In this document: piece by piece, positions 1-10,028 of the stretch
Position numbering within the stretch: position 1 is the first letter of the stretch
How the letters are laid out: every line of letters starts with the position of its first letter
Source of the DNA: Paenibacillus sp. BIHB 4019
Lineage (GTDB): Bacteria > Bacillota > Bacilli > Paenibacillales > Paenibacillaceae
Length of the DNA stretch: 64,000 nt
Direction: 5' to 3'
Assembly (NCBI RefSeq): GCF_002741035.1
Contig: NZ_CP016808.1
Span: 2,790,001 to 2,854,000, forward strand
The notes under the pieces: model-generated
Database searches by the model: none
Told to the model about the DNA's origin: nothing
What the model saw: only the letters and a program-made list of their open reading frames with translations
Program-made: the position numbers and the translations under genes

Positions 1-2816
<2,816 letters not shown>

Positions 2817-2937
2817 AATAACACGCTAACGTTTCAGACTTTGTCTTTCGCATCCAGTTTTCAAGGCGCAACTCAATCGTAGCGTCTTTACCGTTGGACC
2901 TTTTTTTACCAGGTCATTCAACGAACAGCTGAAATAT

Positions 2938-3013
2938 TCCCTGATAGCTCAGTTGGTAGAGCACTCGACTGTTAATCGAGTTGTCACAGGTTCGAGTCCT
3001 GTTCGGGGAGCCA
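2938..3013 (+). tRNA. tRNA-Asn (anticodon GTT)
   Basis: A full cloverleaf is visible: acceptor TCCCTGA pairs with TCGGGGA, D-arm AGCTCAGTTGGTAGAGC, anticodon loop CTGTTAA, and T-loop GTTCGAGTC. The CCA is encoded. It is the first gene of a six-tRNA run about 120 bases after 23S; the spacer between them holds no 5S gene. Confidence 0.97.
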
Positions 3014-3016
3014 TAT

Positions 3017-3092
3017 GCTCTCATAGCTCAGTAGGTAGAGTGCATCCATGGTAAGGATGAGGTCACCGGTTCGATCCCGGTTGAGAGCTCCA
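3017..3092 (+). tRNA. tRNA-Thr (anticodon GGT)
   Basis: Acceptor GCTCTCA pairs with TGAGAGC. The anticodon stem CATCC/GGATG encloses loop ATGGTAA, giving anticodon GGT. CCA is encoded. It lies three bases after tRNA-Asn, so the cluster is probably processed from one transcript. Confidence 0.97.
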
Positions 3093-3105
3093 GCTTTATT
3101 CGTAA

Positions 3106-3180
3106 GGCCCGTTGGTCAAGGGGTTAAGACACCTCCCTTTCACGGAGGTAACAGGGGTTCGAATCCCCTACGGGTCACCA
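3106..3180 (+). tRNA. tRNA-Glu (anticodon TTC)
   Basis: Acceptor GGCCCGT pairs with ACGGGTC (one G-T pair). The anticodon loop CTTTCAC gives TTC. The T-arm is GGGGTTCGAATCCCC and CCA is encoded. Confidence 0.97.
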
Positions 3181-3185
3181 TTTAT

Positions 3186-3260
3186 TGGGGATTAGCCAAG
3201 CGGTAAGGCAACGGACTTTGACTCCGTCATTCTCAGGTTCGATCCCTGAATCCCCAGCCA
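3186..3260 (+). tRNA. tRNA-Gln (anticodon TTG)
   Basis: Acceptor TGGGGAT pairs with ATCCCCA. Anticodon stem ACGGA/TCCGT encloses CTTTGAC, giving anticodon TTG. CCA is encoded. Confidence 0.97.
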
Positions 3261-3266
3261 TTTCAT

Positions 3267-3342
3267 GAGTCATTAGCTCAGCTGGTAGAGCACCTGACTT
3301 TTAATCAGGGTGTCGTAGGTTCGAATCCTACATGACTCACCA
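3267..3342 (+). tRNA. tRNA-Lys (anticodon TTT)
   Basis: Acceptor GAGTCAT pairs with ATGACTC. Anticodon stem CCTGA/TCAGG encloses CTTTTAA, giving anticodon TTT. CCA is encoded. Confidence 0.97.
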
Positions 3343-3365
3343 TTTTTTCTTATAGCTTTACCCAT

Positions 3366-3450
3366 GCGCGTGTGGCGGAATTGGCAGACGCACCAGACTT
3401 AGGATCTGGCGTTTCACGACGTGGGGGTTCAAGTCCCTCCACGCGCACCA
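3366..3450 (+). tRNA. tRNA-Leu (anticodon TAG)
   Basis: Type II tRNA of 85 bases with a long variable arm. Acceptor GCGCGTG pairs with CACGCGC, anticodon stem CCAGA/TCTGG encloses CTTAGGA (anticodon TAG), and CCA is encoded. It is the last gene of this rRNA-tRNA transcript. Confidence 0.97.
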
Positions 3451-3463
3451 TTTAATTAAATCC

Positions 3464-3500
3464 AACCCTTTTTATCTGAAAATGATAAGAAGGGTTTTTT
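3464..3500 (+). terminator. intrinsic terminator of the rRNA-tRNA operon
   Basis: AACCCTT and AAGGGTT form a stem around an AT-rich loop and are followed by a run of six T. It lies 14 bases after tRNA-Leu. Confidence 0.8.
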
Positions 3501-3581
3501 GATGTTTTTAACATACTCGTTCCTCCAATTTATCCAGTAAAGTGCGCCCGATTTTCCATGTTGCTTGTAGGTTCGATTGTG

Positions 3582-3612
3582 TATAATGGCATAGCAGTGA
3601 GAATTGCTATCA
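3582..3612 (+). promoter_or_regulatory. -10 box and Fur box upstream of the siderophore-binding lipoprotein gene
   Basis: TATAAT at 3582-3587 is a strong -10 candidate; its -35 is weak (TTGCTT at 3561, 15-base spacing). TGAGAATTGCTATCA at 3598-3612 fits the 7-1-7 Fur box TGATAATnATTATCA with three mismatches and would sit just after the start of transcription, so iron-replete Fur would block this promoter. The assignment is by pattern only. Confidence 0.6.
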
Positions 3613-4653
3613 ATGAAGAAACAGAAAAGGGTGGGTTCAGTGGTAAATGGAACAAAGAAATACACGATTAGGTTAGCTACGTTGCTTATAGGATGTCTAA
3701 TCGTTCTCGCAGGCTGCAGTACAGCGGCAAATTCGGGCTCGGAATCAACAGCATCTCCAGCACAACAGACAAATGCAACGACGGGGCAGGAGCCAGCTGC
3801 CGCTTCTAATACACGCATAGTCACTGACTCATACGGAGAGAAGGAAATTCCGGCTAATCCGCAGCGTATTTTTTCAGTGAGCGCTACTACGCCATTGCTG
3901 GCACTAGGCATTACGCCGATTGGCGGCTTGAATTATGAAATTACACCGGATTATTATTTAAACCATTATAAAGATCAAATTACGATCGCTGGAGATTATC
4001 CGATTAATTATGAGTCGGTTTTGGAATTGAAGCCTGATCTTATTATTGCTTCATCTTTTGTTGAAGCCGATGTCGTTGACCAACTGAGCAAAATTGCACC
4101 TACGGTTATCTATCCATGGGGAGTAAATTTGTATGAGCAGCTGAAGTTCATAGCTGGTATTGTAGGGAAAGAAGCAGAGGCTGAGCAGTGGATTAAGCAG
4201 CATGAGGAGAAAGCGGCGAAATACAAGGAAGAGATTAAGCAGTATGTCGGGCCAGATGAGACAGTTGCTGCGATCCAGATTGTTAAAAACTCGTTTCAGG
4301 TAGCTGGAAATCGTAACATGGGACATGTACTTTATGATTTGCTGGGGCTTAAACCGCTGCCGTCCATTCAGAAGCAAATTGATGATAGCGAAGATTATTT
4401 TGTTTATACCGATTCGCTATCGCTTGAAAAACTGCCGGATTATGATGCGGATCGGTTGATCGTGAAAGTGGATATTACGCAGCCGGGTTCAGAGCAATTT
4501 TTTGAAGAAATGCAGCAATCGGCGATTTGGAAAAGTCTTTCCGCAGTGAAAAATGGCAAAGTATATATCGTACCGCATGAAAAATGGTGGTCCTATACAT
4601 TGTTTTCGACCGATGCTTTGCTGGATGAAACGATGCAGTTATTCAAAAAATAA
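3613..4653 (+). CDS. iron-siderophore ABC transporter substrate-binding lipoprotein
   Basis: This is a FecB/FepB-type periplasmic-binding protein of about 346 residues that captures a ferric siderophore outside the cell. A lysine-rich start and hydrophobic stretch lead to the lipobox LAGC near residue 36, so it is a membrane-anchored lipoprotein. The mature domain shows the usual two-lobe motifs (PQRIFSVSATTPLLALGI, LKPDLIIASS, GNRNMGHVLYDLLGL, YDADRLIVKV). It is clearly related to the C-terminal half of the AraC-type regulator that follows, suggesting that both see the same ligand. No permease gene is adjacent. The start is uncertain: ATG 3613 directly abuts the Fur box and has no ribosome site, whereas GTG 3640 is preceded by AAAAGGGTGG and also gives a good signal peptide. 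Confidence 0.9.
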   Translation: MKKQKRVGSVVNGTKKYTIRLATLLIGCLIVLAGCSTAANSGSESTASPAQQTNATTGQEPAAASNTRIVTDSYGEKEIPANPQRIFSVSATTPLLALGITPIGGLNYEITPDYYLNHYKDQITIAGDYPINYESVLELKPDLIIASSFVEADVVDQLSKIAPTVIYPWGVNLYEQLKFIAGIVGKEAEAEQWIKQHEEKAAKYKEEIKQYVGPDETVAAIQIVKNSFQVAGNRNMGHVLYDLLGLKPLPSIQKQIDDSEDYFVYTDSLSLEKLPDYDADRLIVKVDITQPGSEQFFEEMQQSAIWKSLSAVKNGKVYIVPHEKWWSYTLFSTDALLDETMQLFKK

Positions 4654-4670
4654 ACGAATAGCTGGCAATG

Positions 4671-4704
4671 AAGCTTTCCTGATTCAAGGGGAAAGCTTTT
4701 TTTT
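4671..4704 (+). terminator. intrinsic terminator after the siderophore-binding protein gene
   Basis: AAGCTTTCC and GGAAAGCTT form a 9-bp stem followed by eight T. Confidence 0.85.
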
Positions 4705-4709
4705 ATAAG

Positions 4710-4797
4710 TATAGGAAAGGATATGGTTTTTCCATCCTTTCTGTATATTTCTATGCGAAACGGAAGCATAGCCGGCAAAGGACGGCTTCAGAAGTTT
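4710..4797 (+). repeat. degenerate copy of the 98-bp double-hairpin intergenic repeat
   Basis: TATAGGAAAGGATATGG and CCATCCTTTCTGTATA form a first hairpin. GAAACGGAAGC...GGCTTCAGAAGTTTAC then echoes the second hairpin of the repeat family seen at 7507-7718 and 31548-31644. It is the most diverged of the long copies, and its last bases supply the -35 of the next promoter. Confidence 0.55.
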
Positions 4798-4854
4798 ACG
4801 CTTGGGCATTTTTCCGCTACAATAAAATGATAGCATTTTTGAGAATGGTTATCA
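4795..4854 (+). promoter_or_regulatory. sigma-A promoter with Fur box upstream of the AraC-type regulator
   Basis: TTTACG (4795-4800) and TACAAT (4818-4823) are separated by 17 bases. TGAGAATGGTTATCA at 4840-4854 is a 7-1-7 Fur box with two mismatches, placed just downstream of the expected transcription start. The Fur box position argues against translation starting at the upstream ATG at 4827. Confidence 0.7.
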
Positions 4855-4877
4855 TAATGGGAGGGGACCAAGGTCAA

Positions 4878-6494
4878 ATGGCGGATAAGGATGAACACCT
4901 AGATGATTTGCAGCTCCGCTGGGTTCAGATTACTAAAGGTTCATGTACTGGAGGAATACCAGCACTGTCTCAAAACGCTATGGCATACACGTTATGGGCC
5001 ATAACGCAAGGAACCGCAACCGTATTGTTCCAAGGACATCCTCTATTTCTTCAGCCAGGTACTTGTGTTCTGTTTGAGCCCAAAACAACTATAGAGGCCA
5101 GTGGATCGGTGGATGGACGTATTCAGTATTATTCGCTCGAATTTGAAGCCGCGTCCGCCAGTATTGTAGAAGCTGGAAAGGAGCTGCTTTCCTTTGCTAC
5201 TGGCCAGCCCTTCTTCATAAAGCCGTTTGCCCCATTCATGGACGTTATGGATTCGTTGTTTGATTTACGAATGGCTGTGAGCGGAATGGAGCGATTTAAG
5301 CGCAATATTTTACTGCAGGAGGCCATTTATTTATTTGCTGCCGCCGCTTTGGCTTCTAACAATTCCAAGGATGCGGAGCATGCCGTACATCGAACGATTT
5401 TATATATGAAGGAAAACTATAAAAGCAAAATAACGCTGCCGGAGCTCGCGAATTTGGCGGGTGTGGGCATACGACAGTACACTCATTTGTTCAAGCAGGT
5501 GACGGGAGCAAGCCCGATGGATTATTTGGGCAAGCTGCGCATGGACCGGGCTAAGAAGCTGCTGCTGGTCGCTTCGAATGATATGGTCACTGTAGCCAGC
5601 CATGTGGGCTTCAAGGATGAATTTTATTTTAGCCGGAAGTTTAAGCAGCAGGTGGGCGTATCGCCCCGGGTATATATGCAGACGAGAGAGCCCCGGGTTA
5701 TTGGCCTTCTCTATACGTCGCATTTGCTTGCCCTTGGTCATGTGCCTGTAGGTGCCCCCGATTACCATCTATTCGAAAATTATTATGTGCGTGAGCATGC
5801 AAAAGCAATGACACCGTTCAAATGGGAACCATGTGACATGGATGCTGTTCGTGCTATGAAGCCTGACTTAATTTTAGGTTATGAGCATATGCTTTCTGAG
5901 GAGCAGGAGCAGCTTAGCCAGTTCGCCGAGGTTATTCCTATCGATTGGCATGCCCAGGACGTATATGGGCAGCTGCGACAAATTTCAGCCATTGTAGGCA
6001 AGCGGAAACAGGAACGGGAATGGTTGGAACGGCATTTGGCTAAAGCGGATCAAGCGAGGGAACGGGTCCAGCGTCTTATTGGCGGCAAGGAGACTTGCGC
6101 CGTGCTGGTCATGGAAAGCGAAACGTTCAGAGTGGTAGGGGACCGAAATATGGGACATGTTTTTTTTCAGACACTTGGCCTCAATCCCCATCCGCTTGTG
6201 AAGCAGCATATGGAGGCGGGAGCGCCGTTTATTTTTTCCGAGCCTAAACCGTATCATGAGCTGTCAAAATACGACGCCGATCGGCTCATAATTATGGTCA
6301 ATTCGAAGGATAAAGGAGCTCCAGAAGCTTTTAAGCAGTTGCAAATGTCCGAACGCTGGCAAAATCTCTCGGCAGTCCGCAGTGGCAGCATGCATATGGT
6401 TCCTTTCAACAAATGGTGGGTGTATTCTCCGCTTGCCATTGATGGGCAGCTTGATGAGGCGGTTGCCCTTTTGCACAACGAAGATGTAGGTTAA
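4878..6494 (+). CDS. AraC-family regulator fused to a siderophore-binding domain (Btr-like)
   Basis: This 538-residue protein has three parts. Residues 1-150 look like a cupin-type AraC sensor. Residues about 170-270 carry two helix-turn-helix units (ITLPELANLAGVGIRQYTH; VTVASHVGFKDEFYFSRKF). Residues about 275-538 are a FecB-type siderophore-binding domain (GDRNMGHVFFQTLGL, YDADRLIIMV) homologous to the lipoprotein at 3613. The same architecture is known in Bacillus subtilis Btr, a cytoplasmic regulator that binds bacillibactin and activates its uptake genes; a similar ligand-activated role is inferred here. ATG 4878 was chosen because it follows GGGAGGGG (4858-4866) and leaves the Fur box untranslated. 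It overlaps the next frame by one base (TAATG). Confidence 0.88.
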   Translation: MADKDEHLDDLQLRWVQITKGSCTGGIPALSQNAMAYTLWAITQGTATVLFQGHPLFLQPGTCVLFEPKTTIEASGSVDGRIQYYSLEFEAASASIVEAGKELLSFATGQPFFIKPFAPFMDVMDSLFDLRMAVSGMERFKRNILLQEAIYLFAAAALASNNSKDAEHAVHRTILYMKENYKSKITLPELANLAGVGIRQYTHLFKQVTGASPMDYLGKLRMDRAKKLLLVASNDMVTVASHVGFKDEFYFSRKFKQQVGVSPRVYMQTREPRVIGLLYTSHLLALGHVPVGAPDYHLFENYYVREHAKAMTPFKWEPCDMDAVRAMKPDLILGYEHMLSEEQEQLSQFAEVIPIDWHAQDVYGQLRQISAIVGKRKQEREWLERHLAKADQARERVQRLIGGKETCAVLVMESETFRVVGDRNMGHVFFQTLGLNPHPLVKQHMEAGAPFIFSEPKPYHELSKYDADRLIIMVNSKDKGAPEAFKQLQMSERWQNLSAVRSGSMHMVPFNKWWVYSPLAIDGQLDEAVALLHNEDVG

Positions 6495-6526
6495 TGAGTA
6501 AAACGATATATAGAAAAGGGTTGATC

Positions 6527-7267
6527 ATGATGTGGCCTGAAACGATAGACGTGCTGCTTAATCACCGCTCCATACGGAAATTCAAATCGAACCCCATTCC
6601 ACAGCCGACACTGGCAAAAATAATAGAGGCGGCGCAGCAGGCATCTACCTCAAGCAGTATGCAGTGCTTCACGGTAATCAACGTGAGCAACCAAGATAAG
6701 CGGAAACAGCTGGCCGAGCTTTCCGGCAACCAGGCGTATATTGAGGAATGCCCGGTATTTCTCGTCTGGTGCGCGGATCTGTTCCGTTATGAACAGGCAG
6801 CCAAGCTTCATTTTGAGGGCGATATGACGAGCACGGTTGAAAATTTTATCGTTGCCACAGTCGATACTGCGCTGGCAGCTCAAAATGCAGCAATCGCGGC
6901 AGAGTCGCTTGGCTACGGAATTGTCTATATTGGCGGTATCCGCAACAATCCGCAGGAGGTTTCAACGCTATTAGGGCTGCCATCGCATGTGTACCCCGTA
7001 TTCGGAATGTGCATGGGGGAGCCGGATCAAGCGCCGCTGACCCGCCCAAGACTGCCGCAGCAGGCGATTTTGCATGAAGACCGCTATGACCAGGAAGCAG
7101 TGGAAAGCGGCATTCGGGAGTATGACGAGACGATTAGGCAGTATATGCTGGAGCGGTCTGAAGGTAAGCTGAATACGAGCTGGTCCGAATCAATGGCGGC
7201 CAAAATCAATCATCCGCGTCTGCATATGGGCGAGTTTCTCCGCAGCAAAGGCTTCTTGCAACAATAA
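6527..7267 (+). CDS. NfsA/Frp-type NADPH-dependent flavin nitroreductase
   Basis: A 246-residue nitroreductase-fold flavoprotein. The N-terminal FMN-binding signature NHRSIRKFKSNPIPQ, the AAQQASTSSSMQ segment and the GIVYIGGIRNNP / GMCMGEPDQ segments are characteristic of the NfsA/FRP group of FMN enzymes that use NAD(P)H. ATG 6527 follows AAAAGGG with six bases of spacing, so it is preferred over the upstream ATG at 6494 that overlaps the previous stop. It is probably co-transcribed with the Fur-controlled regulator. A link to iron, for example reduction of ferric siderophores or supply of reduced flavin, is a guess from context; the substrate cannot be read from sequence. Confidence 0.88.
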   Translation: MMWPETIDVLLNHRSIRKFKSNPIPQPTLAKIIEAAQQASTSSSMQCFTVINVSNQDKRKQLAELSGNQAYIEECPVFLVWCADLFRYEQAAKLHFEGDMTSTVENFIVATVDTALAAQNAAIAAESLGYGIVYIGGIRNNPQEVSTLLGLPSHVYPVFGMCMGEPDQAPLTRPRLPQQAILHEDRYDQEAVESGIREYDETIRQYMLERSEGKLNTSWSESMAAKINHPRLHMGEFLRSKGFLQQ

Positions 7268-7333
7268 GAAGCCTTTAGGCGGGGTTTGGGCTGTGCGAAT
7301 TTATTTTAACCTTAACAATTGCTTTATTTTCAT

Positions 7334-7393
7334 TGACTTTATACGTGAGAACGATTATCATTAATTATTGAATGATACTGATAATAGTTATCA
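7334..7393 (+). promoter_or_regulatory. promoter with two Fur boxes upstream of the siderophore ATPase
   Basis: TTGACT (7334-7339) and TATCAT (7357-7362) are 17 bases apart. TGAGAACGATTATCA (7346-7360) overlaps the -10, and TGATAATAGTTATCA (7379-7393) lies just downstream. Both match the 7-1-7 Fur consensus closely (two and one mismatches). The only downstream gene is the ATPase starting at 7779, so the message would have a leader of about 400 bases that includes the tandem repeat. Confidence 0.75.
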
Positions 7394-7506
7394 TGTTTAA
7401 TGAATGATAAGTCGTGTGTTTTTAAAATATAAGCATTTATAAGTTTCACACTTATAGCGGGCTTATATTTCAACGCGAAACGGTAGCTTTGCCGCTATGG
7501 ACGGCG

Positions 7507-7718
7507 ACAGCCGTTTCACCTTGAAATATAGGAAAGGGTAACCTAACACTATCCTTTCTCTATATTTTTCGGAATGAAACGCGCCGCGCTGCCAGAGGAT
7601 AGCGACAGCCGTTTCACCTTGAAATATAGGAAAGGGTAACCTAACACTATCCTTTCTCTATATTTTTCGGAATGAAACGCGCCGCGCCGCCAGAGGATAG
7701 AGACAGCCGTTTCACCTT
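7507..7718 (+). repeat. tandem 98-bp intergenic repeat (two units plus a 16-bp remnant)
   Basis: Units 7507-7604 and 7605-7702 differ at only two positions I can see and are followed by 7703-7718, a third start (ACAGCCGTTTCACCTT). Each unit contains two potential hairpins: AAATATAGGAAAGG with TCCTTTCTCTATATTT, and GAAACG with CGTTTC around a GC-rich core. A more diverged copy lies directly upstream at about 7463-7506. Related copies are at 4710-4797 and 31548-31644, with a fragment at 30005-30029. No open frame covers the 510 bases between the neighbouring genes. Confidence 0.85.
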
Positions 7719-7778
7719 ATATAATAAAATAAGCAAAAAACCCGTATAAGCGGGCATCGGAAGGAGCGTGCATGTCAC

Positions 7779-8621
7779 ATGATTCGCCTCACAACATCGA
7801 ATCTCGACATTGCTTATGATGAACGGTTAATCGTTCAAGATCTGAATATTGCTATCCCACAAGGAAAAATTACTGCGTTGGTAGGGTCTAACGGTTCGGG
7901 TAAATCGACGATTTTGAAAACGATGGCTCGTCTGATGAATCCATCTGCAGGCAGCGTATTGCTGGACGGGAAGTCGATTCATAAGCAAGCGACGAAGGAA
8001 GTGGCGAAGCAGCTGGCGATTTTGCCGCAAAATCCGACTGCTCCAGATGGTCTGACTGTATCTGAGCTTGTATCGTATGGACGTTTTCCTTATCAGAAGG
8101 GCTTCGGCTCTGTGAGCAAGGATGACCGTAAAATTATTCAATGGGCGATTGAAGCGACAGGAATGGTTGATTTTGCAGACCGTCCGGTTGACCAGCTGTC
8201 AGGCGGCCAACGCCAGCGTGCCTGGATCGCGATGTCTTTGGCGCAAGAAACGGATATTTTATTTTTGGATGAGCCAACCACGTTCCTTGATATGGCGCAT
8301 CAGCTCGAAGTACTGCATTTGCTTGAGAAGCTTAACGAGGTTAATAACCGGACGGTCGTTATGGTTGTCCATGACTTGAACCACGCTTCGCGTTATGCGC
8401 ATCACATGATTGCGATTAAAAAAGGCAGTGTCGTTGGCGAAGGCTCGCCGCAACAGGTTATGACACCGGAGATTTTGCGCGAGGTGTTTAACATTGAAGC
8501 GGATATTATGCCTGATCCGCGTACCGGTGTTCCGCTGTGCATGCCTTATGCGCTCGCAGGCGAATCCGCTGCATCCAAAGTTATCGTTGATAAGAAACCG
8601 GCATTAGCTGGAGTCGTATAG
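7779..8621 (+). CDS. iron-siderophore ABC transporter ATP-binding protein (FecE/YusV-like)
   Basis: A 280-residue ABC ATPase. Walker A is GSNGSGKST near residue 37, the signature is LSGGQRQR near residue 141, Walker B is [12 protein letters not shown], and the H-loop is VVHDLNH. The family drives import of ferric siderophores together with FecCD-type permeases. No permease is nearby, which recalls the Bacillus YusV arrangement in which one orphan ATPase energises several Fur-controlled importers; that role is inferred. The start follows GGAAGGAG by 12 bases; an out-of-frame ATG at 7772 lies closer to that site. Transcription probably begins at the Fur-controlled promoter 400 bases upstream. 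Confidence 0.92.
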   Translation: MIRLTTSNLDIAYDERLIVQDLNIAIPQGKITALVGSNGSGKSTILKTMARLMNPSAGSVLLDGKSIHKQATKEVAKQLAILPQNPTAPDGLTVSELVSYGRFPYQKGFGSVSKDDRKIIQWAIEATGMVDFADRPVDQLSGGQRQRAWIAMSLAQETDILFLDEPTTFLDMAHQLEVLHLLEKLNEVNNRTVVMVVHDLNHASRYAHHMIAIKKGSVVGEGSPQQVMTPEILREVFNIEADIMPDPRTGVPLCMPYALAGESAASKVIVDKKPALAGVV

Positions 8622-8627
8622 TTGGTC

Positions 8628-8665
8628 ATCAAACCGTGCTGGAAGGAGCACGGTTTGATGTTTTT
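8628..8665 (+). terminator. intrinsic terminator after the ATPase gene
   Basis: ATCAAACCGTGCT and AGCACGGTTTGAT form a perfect 13-bp stem around GGAAGG, followed by a T-rich tail. Confidence 0.85.
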
Positions 8666-8817
8666 ATGGCGAGACATGCAGCGAAGGAAAGCTTAACACG
8701 AGGAAAAAAGTTTTTTTTGAAAAAAAGCAAATAACAGTTGCAATTCCCTCCGCAACATGATATATTATTACTTGTCGCCGCGATGAAATACTTAAGAAAC
8801 ACAGGCGAAAATATAAT

Positions 8818-8892
8818 GCGGACGTGGCTCAGTGGTAGAGCATCGCCTTGCCAAGGCGAGGGTCGCGAGTTCGAATCTCGTCGTCCGCTCCA
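8818..8892 (+). tRNA. tRNA-Gly (anticodon GCC)
   Basis: Acceptor GCGGACG pairs with CGTCCGC. Anticodon stem TCGCC/GGCGA encloses TTGCCAA, giving GCC. CCA is encoded. First gene of a four-tRNA cluster. Confidence 0.97.
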
Positions 8893-8898
8893 TATTGT

Positions 8899-8975
8899 GT
8901 GCCCTTAGCTCAGCTGGATAGAGCGTTTGACTACGAATCAAAAGGCCAGGAGTTCGAATCTCTTAGGGCACGCCA
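8899..8975 (+). tRNA. tRNA-Arg (anticodon ACG)
   Basis: Acceptor GTGCCCT pairs with AGGGCAC. The anticodon loop CTACGAA gives ACG, which is normally deaminated to ICG. CCA is encoded. Confidence 0.97.
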
Positions 8976-8999
8976 TTTCTTTACAAAAGAATCGTCTGT

Positions 9000-9076
9000 C
9001 GGGACGTAGCTCAGCTTGGTAGAGCACCTGGTTTGGGACCAGGGGGTCGCATGTTCAAATCGTGTCGTCCCGACCA
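9000..9076 (+). tRNA. tRNA-Pro (anticodon TGG)
   Basis: Acceptor CGGGACG pairs with CGTCCCG. Anticodon stem CCTGG/CCAGG encloses TTTGGGA, giving TGG. CCA is encoded. Confidence 0.97.
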
Positions 9077-9082
9077 TTATTT

Positions 9083-9153
9083 GCGGGTGTAGTTCAATGG
9101 TAGAACTTTAGCCTTCCAAGCTAATAGCGTGGGTTCGATTCCCATCACCCGCT
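9083..9153 (+). tRNA. tRNA-Gly (anticodon TCC), CCA not encoded
   Basis: Acceptor GCGGGTG pairs with CACCCGC. Anticodon stem TTAGC/GCTAA encloses CTTCCAA, giving TCC. The base after the discriminator T is TAA rather than CCA, so the 3' end must be completed by CCA-adding enzyme, unlike the other nine tRNAs in this window. Confidence 0.95.
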
Positions 9154-9172
9154 TAACGAAGAGAAAGACTTG

Positions 9173-9202
9173 AAACCCTTGTGCAGCAAGGGTTTTTTTT
9201 TT
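9173..9202 (+). terminator. intrinsic terminator of the second tRNA cluster
   Basis: AAACCCTTG and CAAGGGTTT enclose a 5-base loop and are followed by a long T run. Confidence 0.85.
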
Positions 9203-9301
9203 TTGCCATTTTTTCGACATTCGGCAGAGTTCTTTTGAGTAAGGGGCAGATCAAGGGGCAAACTTAAGCTTTTGTGGTTTTAATGCCTCTAATTACGAAG
9301 T

Positions 9302-9330
9302 AAGCCTTGCGGCATGCAAGGCTTTTTTTT
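9302..9330 (+). terminator. second intrinsic terminator between tRNAs and the hypothetical gene
   Basis: AAGCCTTGC and GCAAGGCTT enclose GGCAT and precede eight T. It stands alone about 100 bases after the tRNA terminator, with no gene between the two, so it may be a backup or the remains of a lost gene. Confidence 0.8.
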
Positions 9331-9462
9331 ATGCGATATTTTCGATCCATTATTAGGTCGCAGCGTGGGATTGTCATTATTTGTAGAAAAGTGGAGGTAA
9401 AGAGCGGAGCAATGTTGTATAATTTGTTAATTACATACTTGAAGCGAAGGGAATGATTGTTA

Positions 9463-9984
9463 ATGGTAAAAGCGATTGTAAGTTTAGTTGATGGATTGAA
9501 TTTGAAGGACCCAGAGGCGCAATTGGAGATTACATTTGATAACGAATATTTAATTATCGTAGAGCATGCTTATAAAGGCTTTAAAAGAAATGTGGAAAAC
9601 ACATTCAAAATTCCATTGGCTAACTTTCTTGAATCAACGCTGACAACAGACAAGGACATGGGAGAGGTTCAAAAAAGTGTAATCGGCCGTGGAATTGTCG
9701 GTGGACTTATTTTTGGTCCAGCAGGGCTGGTTTTAGGCGGCATGTCGGGCATCGGTACAAAAAAAGGGAAAACGTTGCAAGTATATATCGTATCTTACGT
9801 ATCCTCTTCGGGAGACATTAATAATATTACCTTCAAAATGCCGCTTCCAATGGTTAGCGTTACCCGGAAATTTGACCAGCTATTAAAAAAGAACATGCAA
9901 TTGGTTCTAAGAAGCGAAGCTGCTTTGAAAATATTAGGTGATATGGCAGATCAAAAATCAGGTCCATCAGAAACGATATTATAA
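9463..9984 (+). CDS. hypothetical protein with a central glycine zipper
   Basis: I do not recognise this 173-residue protein. It is mostly beta-type sequence with a central glycine-rich hydrophobic segment (GRGIVGGLIFGPAGLVLGG, residues about 76-94) followed by basic residues. Such Gly-zipper segments occur in small membrane-associated proteins, so membrane contact is possible, but there is no signal peptide. The start is ATG 9463; TTG 9457 is also in frame, and AAGGG lies upstream of both. It is separated by 44 bases from the following methyltransferase and may share its transcript. Confidence 0.7.
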   Translation: MVKAIVSLVDGLNLKDPEAQLEITFDNEYLIIVEHAYKGFKRNVENTFKIPLANFLESTLTTDKDMGEVQKSVIGRGIVGGLIFGPAGLVLGGMSGIGTKKGKTLQVYIVSYVSSSGDINNITFKMPLPMVSVTRKFDQLLKKNMQLVLRSEAALKILGDMADQKSGPSETIL

Positions 9985-10028
9985 TTTCCCCGCTCATTCC
10001 GCCCAAAGTAATGGAGGTCTGATAAATA

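Noticed and set aside
2817..2937. A 5S rRNA gene in the spacer after 23S.
   Set aside because: The 120 bases lack the conserved 5S helices, and the only hairpin (GACCT/AGGTC) is short.
7463..7718. CRISPR array.
   Set aside because: The repeats are 98 bases long with no unique spacers between them, and no cas genes are present.
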